NCBI GenBank assembly: GCA_023667165.1
Contig: JAMPAO010000135.1
Location: 1-5,987, forward strand
Reading direction: 5' to 3'
DNA length: 5,987 nt
From: Ruminococcus sp.
GTDB lineage: Bacteria > Bacillota > Clostridia > Oscillospirales > Ruminococcaceae
In this document: positions 1 through 5,955 of the stretch, piece after piece
Position numbering within the stretch: the first letter of the stretch is position 1
Layout: each line of letters opens with the position of its first letter
Program-made: the position numbers and the translations under genes
The notes under the pieces: generated by a model
Told to the model about the DNA's origin: nothing
The model's input: only the letters and a program-made list of their open reading frames with translations
Databases searched by the model: none

Positions 1-108
1 ATAGGAGTATACCTTGATAAATTGGATCGTCTTATCACCCTTCATCAGCGTAAGCTGGAAACGCTTCAGAAACTGAAAAAATCCATGCTGCAAAAGATGT
101 TTATTTGA
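1..108 (+). CDS. hsdS: Type I R-M specificity subunit HsdS, C-terminal end only (hsdS-1, 5' part outside window)
   Basis: The frame is open from the left edge and ends at TGA 106-108, giving 35 residues. They match the distal conserved region of HsdS: IGVYLDKLDRLITLHQ followed by KLKKSMLQKMFI. In the family this is the long helix that spaces the two target recognition domains and docks HsdM. The same helix ends hsdS-2 (EEEKKIGTYFRSLDTLITLHQ...KKSMLQKMFI), so this is a separate second hsdS gene or half-gene. No target recognition domain is inside the window, so its specificity, its completeness and whether it is expressed cannot be judged. The next gene starts 12 nt downstream, which implies co-transcription. 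Confidence 0.9.
   Translation: MGVYLDKLDRLITLHQRKLETLQKLKKSMLQKMFI
31..106 (+). repeat. hsdS 3'-end direct repeat, copy 1
   Basis: Matches 2140-2215 in the same orientation. There is a 24-bp identical block (31-54 = 2140-2163), then a diverged stretch with a few substitutions (55-75), then a 31-bp identical block (76-106 = 2185-2215). The offset is a constant 2109 bp with no indels. It encodes the distal conserved helix of HsdS. Positions 69-89 are also identical to 1623-1643 in the central helix of hsdS-2. Confidence 0.9.
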
Positions 109-120
109 AAGGAAATAACA

Positions 121-600
121 ATGAAATTATATCACGGGAGCAATATTGAAGTCAGAGAGCCTAAAATACTGCAAAGCAACCGAGCTCTTGACTTCGGAAC
201 GGCATTTTATATGACCTCCGATTACGAGCAGGCGAAAAAATGGGCAAAGCTGACCGCAGACCGCAAGAGATCGGGTACGCCTGTGATCAGTGAGTTTGAA
301 TTTGATGATGAGCGTATCGGAGAACTTGAGGTTATCCGTTACGAATCGGCTGACAGGGATTGGCTCGGATTTGTAAGCGGCTGCCGTTCGGAAAAAAACC
401 ACACGGATAAATATGACATCATTATCGGTCCCGTTGCCAACGACAGAACATTTGATGTTATTTCTCTTTATCTTGCCGGCATATACGATGAGGATGAAGC
501 AATTCGCAGGCTGCTGCCTTTCAAACTGAAAGACCAATATGCGTTCAAATCGGAAAAAGCTCTTGGGCTTCTGATATTCAAAAGGGGGATTTTGGTGTGA
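121..600 (+). CDS. DUF3990 family protein, ADP-ribosyltransferase-like, candidate toxin
   Basis: This 159-aa protein carries the DUF3990 hallmarks. They are an N-terminal LYHGSN (residues 3-8), DFGTAFYMT (24-32) followed by QAKKWA (37-42), a central IIGPVAND (101-108), and a distal DQYAFKSEKAL (138-148). The YHGS and FY pair resembles the His and Tyr of H-Y-E/Q type ADP-ribosyltransferase folds. His5, Tyr30 and either Gln139 or Glu145 are my candidate active-site residues; this mapping is inference. No signal peptide or membrane segment is visible, so it should be cytosolic. The start is fixed by AAAGGA at 108-113, 7 nt before the ATG. Its stop overlaps the GTG start of the next gene (GTGA), so translation is coupled. 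The arrangement of a roughly 160-aa enzyme-like protein followed by two very small proteins suggests a toxin-antitoxin set. The substrate is unknown. The family call is firm; the toxin role is a hypothesis. Confidence 0.8.
   Translation: MKLYHGSNIEVREPKILQSNRALDFGTAFYMTSDYEQAKKWAKLTADRKRSGTPVISEFEFDDERIGELEVIRYESADRDWLGFVSGCRSEKNHTDKYDIIIGPVANDRTFDVISLYLAGIYDEDEAIRRLLPFKLKDQYAFKSEKALGLLIFKRGILV
584..588 (+). promoter_or_regulatory. Ribosome binding site supporting a GTG start
   Basis: GGGGG lies inside the end of the DUF3990 gene, 8 nt before the GTG at 597. It supports that GTG as the start of the 82-aa gene instead of the later ATG at 612, which has no purine-rich element at a suitable distance. 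Confidence 0.55.
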
Positions 601-845
601 ATCCAAAAATTATGCCGTATATTTTGAAATTTTACGATAAAGAAGTTATTAAACTTATCTGCGATAAGTACGGTCTTACCGAATGGGAAGCTCTCAGACG
701 GTTTATTAAATCGGAAACATATTCAATGCTTTCCGATACATCCCTTGAAATGTGGGATTTCGGGTATCCCGCAATTTTCAATATGTGGGAATGCGAACAG
801 ATAACCGGCAGCCCGAGAAATTCAAGCTACTTCAGGGAGGTATGA
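597..845 (+). CDS. Small protein of the DUF3990/DUF3791 gene set, function unknown (82 aa)
   Basis: Starts with GTG that overlaps the upstream TGA by 4 nt. I do not recognise a named domain. It resembles small proteins I recall beside DUF3990/DUF3791 genes in clostridia; that recollection is not checked. Visible features are an N-terminal amphipathic stretch with CDKYGLTEWEALRRFIKSET (residues 22-41), then SMLSDTSLEMW (43-53), and a Trp/Phe-rich C-terminal part with AIFNMWECEQITGSPRNS (59-76). The first half reads like a small helical, possibly DNA- or partner-binding segment. No membrane span or secretion signal is visible. Tight coupling to the ART-like gene suggests a partner or antitoxin role, but neither it nor the DUF3791 protein can be singled out as the neutraliser from sequence alone. 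The gene is real judging by its RBS, overlap and spacing. Confidence 0.75.
   Translation: MNPKIMPYILKFYDKEVIKLICDKYGLTEWEALRRFIKSETYSMLSDTSLEMWDFGYPAIFNMWECEQITGSPRNSSYFREV
834..840 (+). promoter_or_regulatory. Ribosome binding site that sets the DUF3791 start
   Basis: AGGGAGG is an almost perfect Shine-Dalgarno sequence. It lies 7 nt before the ATG at 848 but only 1 nt before the in-frame ATG at 842, so 848 is the likelier initiation codon. Confidence 0.75.
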
Positions 846-847
846 AA

Positions 848-1048
848 ATGTCAAAAGAAATGGATTTTTTTATCTTTCTTATTGAACAGTATGCCGAAAG
901 CCATGGAACGACCGCAGATAAAGTGCTTGAACTCTGGGACTCGCTGCAGCTTACGGACTTTATTTACAATATGTATGAGCGTTACCACTGCGAGGCACTC
1001 GATAATGCTTTTTGCGATATAGATTCGCTTATGGAGGAGAAACTATGA
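848..1048 (+). CDS. DUF3791 family small protein, candidate antitoxin or partner (66 aa)
   Basis: A 66-aa acidic, probably all-helical protein that fits DUF3791. It shows FFIFLIEQYAESHG near the N-terminus (residues 7-20), KVLELWDSLQLTDFIYNMYE (25-44) in the middle, and a short acidic tail DIDSLMEEKL. In this family the usual pattern is an 'IE.Y....' helix, then 'VLELF....L..Y....YE..H', then a final 'DI' helix; all three are seen. It starts 2 nt after the 82-aa gene ends, and its own stop overlaps the hsdS-2 start (ATGA). It is therefore translationally linked on both sides. DUF3791 genes commonly sit beside DUF3990 genes in Bacillota (family knowledge from memory), so an immunity or antitoxin role against the DUF3990 protein is plausible but unproven. 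A longer form starting at 752 would overlap the previous gene by 94 nt and is unlikely. Confidence 0.8.
   Translation: MSKEMDFFIFLIEQYAESHGTTADKVLELWDSLQLTDFIYNMYERYHCEALDNAFCDIDSLMEEKL
1033..1037 (+). promoter_or_regulatory. Ribosome binding site of hsdS-2
   Basis: GGAGG lies within the last codons of the DUF3791 gene, 7 nt before the ATG at 1045. It decides against the upstream in-frame start at 1012, which lacks such a site and would overlap the upstream gene by 37 nt. Confidence 0.8.
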
Positions 1049-2217
1049 ATATTAAAAGGAATATCCCGCAGATACGTTTTAAGGGTTTTGCAGGGGATTG
1101 GGAAGAGCGTACTCTTGGGGAAATTGCTGATATTGTTGGTGGTGGAACTCCAAATACTGCAAATCCAGATTATTGGGACGGCGATATAGATTGGTATGCT
1201 CCCGCAGAAATAGCAGAACAGATTTATGTTAATTCAAGTGAAAGAAAAATAACAAATAAAGGATTTGAAAATTGTTCGGCAAAAATTTTACCTATTGGAA
1301 CAGTATTGTTTACATCTCGTGCGGGCATAGGAAAAACCGCCATTTTAAGTAAAGAAGGTTGTACAAATCAAGGATTTCAATCTATTGTTCCGCACAAAAA
1401 TGAACTTGATTCCTACTTCATTTTTTCACGAACAGAAGAATTAAAAAGATATGGTGAAACAAAGGGAGCTGGGTCAACTTTTGTCGAAGTATCAGGAAAG
1501 CAAATGGCAAGTATGGAACTTATGATGCCGAAAACTATCAAGGAACAACAAAAAATCGGCGAGTATTTCTCAAACCTCGACCGGCTTATAAAACTTCATC
1601 AAAGCAAGCTGGAAACATTTCGGAAACTGAAAAAATCCATGCTTCAAAAAATGTTTCCGAAAACCGGCAGTCAATTCCCCGAAATTCGCTTTAAGGGATT
1701 TACTGCCGCTTGGGAACAGCGTACGCTTGGTGACGAGGCTTTAGAAATAATAGCAGGCGGTGACATTGATAAATCAAAAACTGTTGAAAACGGAAAATAT
1801 CCAATATATGCAAATGCTCTTACAGACAATGGTATTGTTGGATATTATGATGATTATTATAGAGTTAAAGCACCAGCAGTAACCGTTACAGGTCGCGGTG
1901 ATGTAGGACACGCACAGGCAAGGACAATAGATTTTACGCCAGTTGTAAGGCTTTTAGCAATTCGTTCAATTCACGATTGCTATTTTTTAGAAAATGCAAT
2001 TAACGAACATAAAGTATTAGTTGAATCAACAGGTGTACCGCAACTAACTGTTCCACAATTGTCTGCTTATAAAATATCATTTCCAAATAGTTTGGAAGAA
2101 GAAAAGAAAATCGGCACATATTTCCGCAGTCTCGACACCCTTATCACCCTTCATCAGCGTAAGTGTGAAACGCTCCGAAAATTAAAAAAATCCATGCTGC
2201 AAAAGATGTTTATTTAA
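1045..2217 (+). CDS. hsdS: Type I R-M specificity subunit HsdS, complete (hsdS-2)
   Basis: This 390-aa protein has the standard two-half HsdS layout and normal family length. Half 1 opens with PQIRFKGFAGDWEERTLGE (residues 8-26), followed by target recognition domain 1 (about 27-162, with GGGTPNTANPDYWDGDIDWY and VLFTSRAGIGKTAI). The central conserved helix spans about 165-208 (IKEQQKIGEYFSNLDRL...KKSMLQKMF). Half 2 opens with PEIRFKGFTAAWEQRTLGD (212-230), followed by domain 2 (about 231-350) and the distal helix 351-390 (EEEKKIGTYF...KKSMLQKMFI). Each domain reads one half of a split DNA target, and the helices set the gap and bind two HsdM. The DNA target cannot be predicted by eye. Start codon 1045 overlaps the DUF3791 stop. 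The domain-coding stretches are clearly more AT-rich than the conserved regions and hsdR, as expected for swapped cassettes. Confidence 0.95.
   Translation: MNIKRNIPQIRFKGFAGDWEERTLGEIADIVGGGTPNTANPDYWDGDIDWYAPAEIAEQIYVNSSERKITNKGFENCSAKILPIGTVLFTSRAGIGKTAILSKEGCTNQGFQSIVPHKNELDSYFIFSRTEELKRYGETKGAGSTFVEVSGKQMASMELMMPKTIKEQQKIGEYFSNLDRLIKLHQSKLETFRKLKKSMLQKMFPKTGSQFPEIRFKGFTAAWEQRTLGDEALEIIAGGDIDKSKTVENGKYPIYANALTDNGIVGYYDDYYRVKAPAVTVTGRGDVGHAQARTIDFTPVVRLLAIRSIHDCYFLENAINEHKVLVESTGVPQLTVPQLSAYKISFPNSLEEEKKIGTYFRSLDTLITLHQRKCETLRKLKKSMLQKMFI
1623..1643 (+). repeat. Internal hsdS conserved-helix repeat
   Basis: A 21-bp exact match to 69-89, encoding part of the KLKKSML motif in the central conserved region of hsdS-2. 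The surrounding helix (about 1585-1656) is similar but more diverged. This is the internal half-repeat expected in HsdS, and it also offers a crossover point between gene copies. Confidence 0.8.
1699..1721 (+). repeat. hsdS half-2 opening repeat, copy in hsdS-2
   Basis: 23 bp encoding FTAAWEQR at the entry to target recognition domain 2. It matches 5933-5955 at 22 of 23 bases, with one C/A difference that changes Ala to Asp. Upstream and downstream similarity drops at once, so the shared block is short. Confidence 0.8.
2140..2215 (+). repeat. hsdS 3'-end direct repeat, copy 2
   Basis: Second copy of the repeat at 31-106, covering the distal helix of hsdS-2 up to the first base of its stop codon. 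The two copies enclose the DUF3990 gene trio and almost all of hsdS-2. Confidence 0.9.
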
Positions 2218-2220
2218 GAA

Positions 2221-2225
2221 AGGAG
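2221..2225 (+). promoter_or_regulatory. Ribosome binding site of the fic gene
   Basis: AGGAG lies 7 nt before the ATG at 2233, in the 15-nt gap after hsdS-2. No promoter fits in this gap, so fic is presumably read from the hsdS transcript. Confidence 0.7.
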
Positions 2226-2232
2226 TTTTATA

Positions 2233-2871
2233 ATGGCTCTTGAAAACAAATTGGGAATAACAAACTCCGCCGAGCTTGCCCGTGAAGAAGAACGCATAAG
2301 CAAAACTAAAGCTTTGGAACTTTTTGAAACAGGCTTGCTTGATACGTTTGAGGTCGGGAAATTTGCCGGACTTAAAAAAATACACGCTTTTCTTTTCGGT
2401 GATATATATGATTTTGCGGGAAAGATCCGCACCGTCAATATTGCAAAAGGCAATTTTCGTTTCGCATCGGTGATGTTCCTTGAGGCGGCTTTGAAAAATA
2501 TTGACAGTATGCCGCAGTCATCATTCGATGAAATAATTGAAAAATATGTTGAGATGAACGTGGCTCACCCTTTTCGCGAGGGCAACGGCAGAAGCACAAG
2601 AATATGGCTTGACGCTATTCTCAAAAAAGAGCTTGGAAAAGTAATAGATTGGAGCAATGTCGATAAAGAGGACTATTTGCTTGCTATGGAGCGCAGTCCC
2701 ATTAAAGATATTGAGATCAAGTTTTTATTAAAAAACGCCCTCACAGACAAAATAAATGACCGTGAGATTTATATGAAAGGCATTGACGCCAGTTATTATT
2801 ATGAGGGTTATGCGGTTTACAGCATAACCGACATTGATGCGAAGGGAGAAAATAAAAATGGCAGAACTTGA
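2233..2871 (+). CDS. fic: Fic family protein, probable protein adenylyltransferase (AMPylator)
   Basis: A 212-aa protein with a complete Fic core. It has LKKIHAFLFGDIYDFAGKIR (residues 47-66, target-docking flap region) and VNIAKGNFRFA (68-78). The catalytic loop is HPFREGNGRSTR (112-123), with His112 as general base, Glu116 in the acidic metal-binding position, and the GNGR anion hole. The C-terminal GIDASYYYEGY (183-193) is typical of short bacterial Fic proteins. Fic enzymes usually transfer AMP from ATP to a Ser, Thr or Tyr of a target protein; the target here is unknown. I searched by eye for the inhibitory motif [S/T]xxxE[G/N] in this protein and in the two small upstream proteins and found none. 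It is therefore not obviously self-inhibited, and no VbhA/FicA-like antitoxin is visible. It sits between hsdS and hsdR, and its last 14 nt overlap the hsdR start. It may be a toxin guarding the R-M system or a regulator of it; both are inference. Confidence 0.93.
   Translation: MALENKLGITNSAELAREEERISKTKALELFETGLLDTFEVGKFAGLKKIHAFLFGDIYDFAGKIRTVNIAKGNFRFASVMFLEAALKNIDSMPQSSFDEIIEKYVEMNVAHPFREGNGRSTRIWLDAILKKELGKVIDWSNVDKEDYLLAMERSPIKDIEIKFLLKNALTDKINDREIYMKGIDASYYYEGYAVYSITDIDAKGENKNGRT
2843..2848 (+). promoter_or_regulatory. Ribosome binding site of hsdR inside fic
   Basis: AGGGAG within the last codons of fic lies 9 nt before the ATG at 2858. It points to 2858 as the hsdR start instead of the in-frame TTG at 2834, which lies upstream of this site. 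Confidence 0.75.
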
Positions 2872-5800
2872 ACAGACCATTGAAGAAAGACTCATAAATC
2901 AGCTCACGGCGGGCAAAAGTCAATGGACGTACCGCCCCGACCTCAACGACGAAAATAAGCTGTGGGAAAATATCAGGCTTATTCTTGAGCGGGGCAACAA
3001 GGACAAACTTGACGGCGAACCGCTGACAGACCGTGAATTTGAACAGGTGAAAAATCAGCTTTCCTTTGCCACATTTTACGACGCCGCAAAGTGGATCGCA
3101 GGCGAAAACGGCGTTGCCCACGTTTATGTTCAGCGGGACACAAAGACGGTAGAGCTTACCGTTTTGAAGCGCGACGACATTGCGGGCGGCTCAAGCGTTT
3201 ACGAGGTTATCAACCAATACCGTGCGCTCAAAGATGACGAATGCGGCATTCACGACCGGAACCGCCGTTTTGACGTGTCGCTTCTGATAAACGGCATTCC
3301 CCTCATACATATCGAGCTTAAAAACCGTCAGCATGGATATCTGGAAGGTTTCAATCAGATCAAAAAATATATCCGTGAGGGAAAGTTTACGGGGGTATTT
3401 TCCGCTGTTCAGATGTTTGTTGTTTCAAATGCCTCCGATACAAAATATTTTGCGGCGGCAAGCGAGGATAAACTTAATGAAAAATTCCTTTCCTGCTGGG
3501 AGGACGCAGAAAGCAATCCCGTTGCGGATTATCTGAAATTTGCCGAACAGGTGCTGAAAATTCCCGAAGCGCACCAAATGGTAATGAAATATGTCGTACT
3601 TGACCAAGACGATAAAAAGCTGCTTTTGCTCCGCCCCTATCAGATACACGCCATTGAAGCCGTAAGAGCAGCTTCAAGGCAGGGCAAGTCGGGATTTATA
3701 TGGCATACCACAGGTTCGGGAAAAACTATGACAAGCTATAAAACCGCAAGAAATCTGCTGATCGATATTCCAAGCATTGAAAAGACGATTTTCCTTATTG
3801 ACCGCAAAGACCTTGATATGCAGACAACGATGGCGTTTAAGTCATATGCCAACAACGATATTGTTGATGTGGACGAAACCGACAATGTGGGTGACCTTAT
3901 CGATAAGCTGAAAAATCAAAATCAGCAGGTAATTGTTACCACGATCCAAAAGCTGTCTATTGCGGTCAAGAAGCGGCTGAAAGAGGGTACTCCCGCATAT
4001 AACCGCATAAAAAATCTGCGTATTGCTTTTGTTGTCGATGAATGTCACAGGGCGGTCACTCCGAGAACACAGCGGCTTTTGTCGCAGTTTTTCGGCAATT
4101 CACTTTGGTACGGTTTTACGGGTACTCCCCGCTTTGATGTAAACGCATACCCCGCCGAGGGCGATCTGCCAAGAACCACGGAACAGCTTTACGGAGAGTG
4201 TCTGCACAAATACACCGTTAAAGAGGCTATCCGTGACAATGCCGTATTGGGCTTTCAGACAGAACATCTCGGACCGAAGAACTTGAAAAAAGACGATGAA
4301 AACGAAGATTTGAGCGTTTACGAAACAGAGGCGCATATGCTTGAAGTCATGAATACTATTATAAACAAATCTCACGAAAAGCTCGGTTTTCCAAACGGCA
4401 GGGGTCAGACATATGAGGGACTGCTGACCGTAAATTCCATTCAGCGGGCGCAGGCTTACTATGATTTGCTGAAAAAAGTAAAAAACGGCGAAACTTCTGT
4501 TGAGATCAGCGAGGAAACAAGACGAGTTCTTCCCGATTTCCCTAAATTTGCCATTACATACTCCGTTTCAAGCGATGAGGACAGCGAAAGCGCTAACCTT
4601 AACGTGCCGAAAATGCAGCAGTCCCTTGACGATTATAATGCTATGTTCGGAACGTCTTACGGAATTGGTGAAATTAAGGGGTACAATGCCGACTTGAATG
4701 ACAGGCTTGCAAGAAAGAAGCAGAAATTCAAGAGCCGCGATGAACAGCTTGACCTTGTTATAGTTGTAAACAGGCTGCTCACGGGTTTTGACGCACCTTG
4801 CCTTTCAACCGTTTTTATGGACAGACAGCCTATGCACCCCCACGACATAATTCAGGCTTTTTCAAGAACAAACCGTCTTTTTGACAAGGATAAAACCGCA
4901 GGTCAGATAGTGACATTTCAATCTCCCCACAAATTCAAGAAAGCTGTTGACGATGCGCTTGTTTTATATTCGGCAGGCGGTGAGGCTTCCGTACTTGCTC
5001 CCGATTGGGATACGGTATATGAGGAATTTAAAAAAGCGCTTGCGTATGTTCGTGTAACTGCTGCCACACCCGATGTTATTCCGTCTTTGGGTAAACAGGG
5101 GAAGCTGAGATTTGCAAAGGCTTTTCAGGAATTTGATAAAGTATACGCAAGTTTAAGAGCATTTATAAGATACGCCGATAATCCGCCGGATTCCTACGGC
5201 ATTACACAGGAAGAATACGAACAGTATGCGGGGCATTATAAAAACATTCGCAGTGAAATTACGACCGACCCTAAAACGCCGGGCGGCGACCCTCAGACAG
5301 ATATTGACCCGTTCTATGAGCTTAAAGCATACAGCAGAGAGCGAATTGACTATGATTATATAGTAAGCCTTATTCAGACTGTTGTTTCGGCAACAGATGA
5401 AGAACGCAGCGAAAAGCATTATCAGAATTTGCTTGACGAAATCAACAAATATATTGAAAATTTGCTTTCGACCAATCCGAAACTTGGCGGGCTGATGAAA
5501 AAACTCTGGGAAAACATCAGCGAAAATCCCGAAGATTTCAAGGATAAAAGAGTATCGTATATCCTTGAAGATATGCGTAAAGATGCCATTGACAGCGTTA
5601 TCACGGCATTTGCCGAGGAATGGTGCGTACCTCGAGAAGCGGTTGCTTATGCCGCAGAACGTTATGCGCAAGGCGATACGGAAATTCCCGGACTAACAAA
5701 TTTAAAGGAAACGGCAGATTTTGAAAAATACCGTACAACCCACAGCGGCGTTGCTAAATTCAAATACCGTCAAGCAATGAAAGATACCTTGCTTAACTTG

Positions 5801-5878
5801 CTGAATGAGGAAATTATACCTCTTCGTGACGACAGCTACAGGCTTGACGATGCCAAACCGACAGAAAAAAATGAATAA
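2858..5878 (+). CDS. hsdR: Type I restriction endonuclease subunit HsdR (EcoR124I-like)
   Basis: A 1006-aa motor and nuclease subunit of ordinary family length. It cuts unmethylated DNA after ATP-driven translocation, in complex with HsdM and HsdS. The N-terminal PD-(D/E)xK nuclease shows Asp139 (RRFDVSLL) and Glu153-Leu-Lys155 (HIELKNR), followed by the QxxxY element Gln167-Tyr171 known from EcoR124I. The SF2 helicase core has RPYQ (259-262), Walker A TGSGKT (285-290), DECH (394-397), GFTGTP (419-424), TGFDAP (642-647) and QAFSRTNR (666-673). From about 750 on it is a largely helical region, which in the family docks the methylase core. All key residues are present and there is no frameshift, so it should be active. 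The start overlaps fic by 14 nt. The terminator 21 nt after its stop makes it the last gene of the unit. hsdM is not in the window. Confidence 0.97.
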   Translation: MAELEQTIEERLINQLTAGKSQWTYRPDLNDENKLWENIRLILERGNKDKLDGEPLTDREFEQVKNQLSFATFYDAAKWIAGENGVAHVYVQRDTKTVELTVLKRDDIAGGSSVYEVINQYRALKDDECGIHDRNRRFDVSLLINGIPLIHIELKNRQHGYLEGFNQIKKYIREGKFTGVFSAVQMFVVSNASDTKYFAAASEDKLNEKFLSCWEDAESNPVADYLKFAEQVLKIPEAHQMVMKYVVLDQDDKKLLLLRPYQIHAIEAVRAASRQGKSGFIWHTTGSGKTMTSYKTARNLLIDIPSIEKTIFLIDRKDLDMQTTMAFKSYANNDIVDVDETDNVGDLIDKLKNQNQQVIVTTIQKLSIAVKKRLKEGTPAYNRIKNLRIAFVVDECHRAVTPRTQRLLSQFFGNSLWYGFTGTPRFDVNAYPAEGDLPRTTEQLYGECLHKYTVKEAIRDNAVLGFQTEHLGPKNLKKDDENEDLSVYETEAHMLEVMNTIINKSHEKLGFPNGRGQTYEGLLTVNSIQRAQAYYDLLKKVKNGETSVEISEETRRVLPDFPKFAITYSVSSDEDSESANLNVPKMQQSLDDYNAMFGTSYGIGEIKGYNADLNDRLARKKQKFKSRDEQLDLVIVVNRLLTGFDAPCLSTVFMDRQPMHPHDIIQAFSRTNRLFDKDKTAGQIVTFQSPHKFKKAVDDALVLYSAGGEASVLAPDWDTVYEEFKKALAYVRVTAATPDVIPSLGKQGKLRFAKAFQEFDKVYASLRAFIRYADNPPDSYGITQEEYEQYAGHYKNIRSEITTDPKTPGGDPQTDIDPFYELKAYSRERIDYDYIVSLIQTVVSATDEERSEKHYQNLLDEINKYIENLLSTNPKLGGLMKKLWENISENPEDFKDKRVSYILEDMRKDAIDSVITAFAEEWCVPREAVAYAAERYAQGDTEIPGLTNLKETADFEKYRTTHSGVAKFKYRQAMKDTLLNLLNEEIIPLRDDSYRLDDAKPTEKNE

Positions 5879-5899
5879 ATTCGTGAGCAATATGTTTTG

Positions 5900-5935
5900 G
5901 GAGCTAAGAATTTCTTAGCTCCATTTTTGTTTTTT
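5900..5935 (+). terminator. Rho-independent terminator after hsdR
   Basis: A perfect 10-bp inverted repeat, GGAGCTAAGA (5900-5909) and TCTTAGCTCC (5913-5922), with a 3-nt loop (ATT). An A and then an interrupted T-tract (TTTTT G TTTTTT, 5924-5935) follow. It ends the hsdS-fic-hsdR transcript. The last Ts are also the first bases of the hsdS-like homology downstream. Confidence 0.93.
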
Positions 5936-5955
5936 ACTGACGCTTGGGAACAGCG
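5933..5955 (+). repeat. hsdS half-2 opening repeat, copy after hsdR
   Basis: Same orientation as the copy at 1699-1721 and 4234 bp away. It marks the left boundary of hsdS homology in the downstream fragment and starts within the terminator T-tract. Confidence 0.8.

Noticed and set aside
109..120. Separate promoter for the DUF3990 trio between hsdS-1 and its first gene
   Set aside because: The gap is only 12 nt and is taken up by the RBS and spacer. A promoter inside the hsdS-1 tail cannot be excluded, but no clear -35/-10 pair was recognised.
127..606. Minus-strand open frame of 159 codons opposite the DUF3990 gene
   Set aside because: It mirrors the coding strand gene, has no recognisable motif, and would lie antisense inside a tightly packed operon. 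The plus-strand gene has clear family motifs and an RBS.
752..847. Longer start for the DUF3791 gene at 752, or at ATG 842
   Set aside because: The 752 start would overlap the previous gene by 94 nt, and the extra residues do not look like the family. ATG 842 is only 1 nt from the AGGGAGG site; ATG 848 has proper spacing.
1012..1044. Upstream in-frame start for hsdS-2
   Set aside because: No RBS at a suitable distance, and the added residues are not HsdS-like. ATG 1045 has GGAGG 7 nt upstream and begins the usual short leader before IRFKGF.
2834..2857. TTG/ATG start of hsdR eight codons upstream
   Set aside because: It precedes the AGGGAG site, so that site could not serve it. The ATG at 2858 is well spaced and gives a normal HsdR N-terminus.
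5153..5671. Minus-strand open frame of 172 codons opposite the 3' part of hsdR
   Set aside because: Shadow of the hsdR coding frame; the translation has low-complexity hydrophobic content and no family signature.
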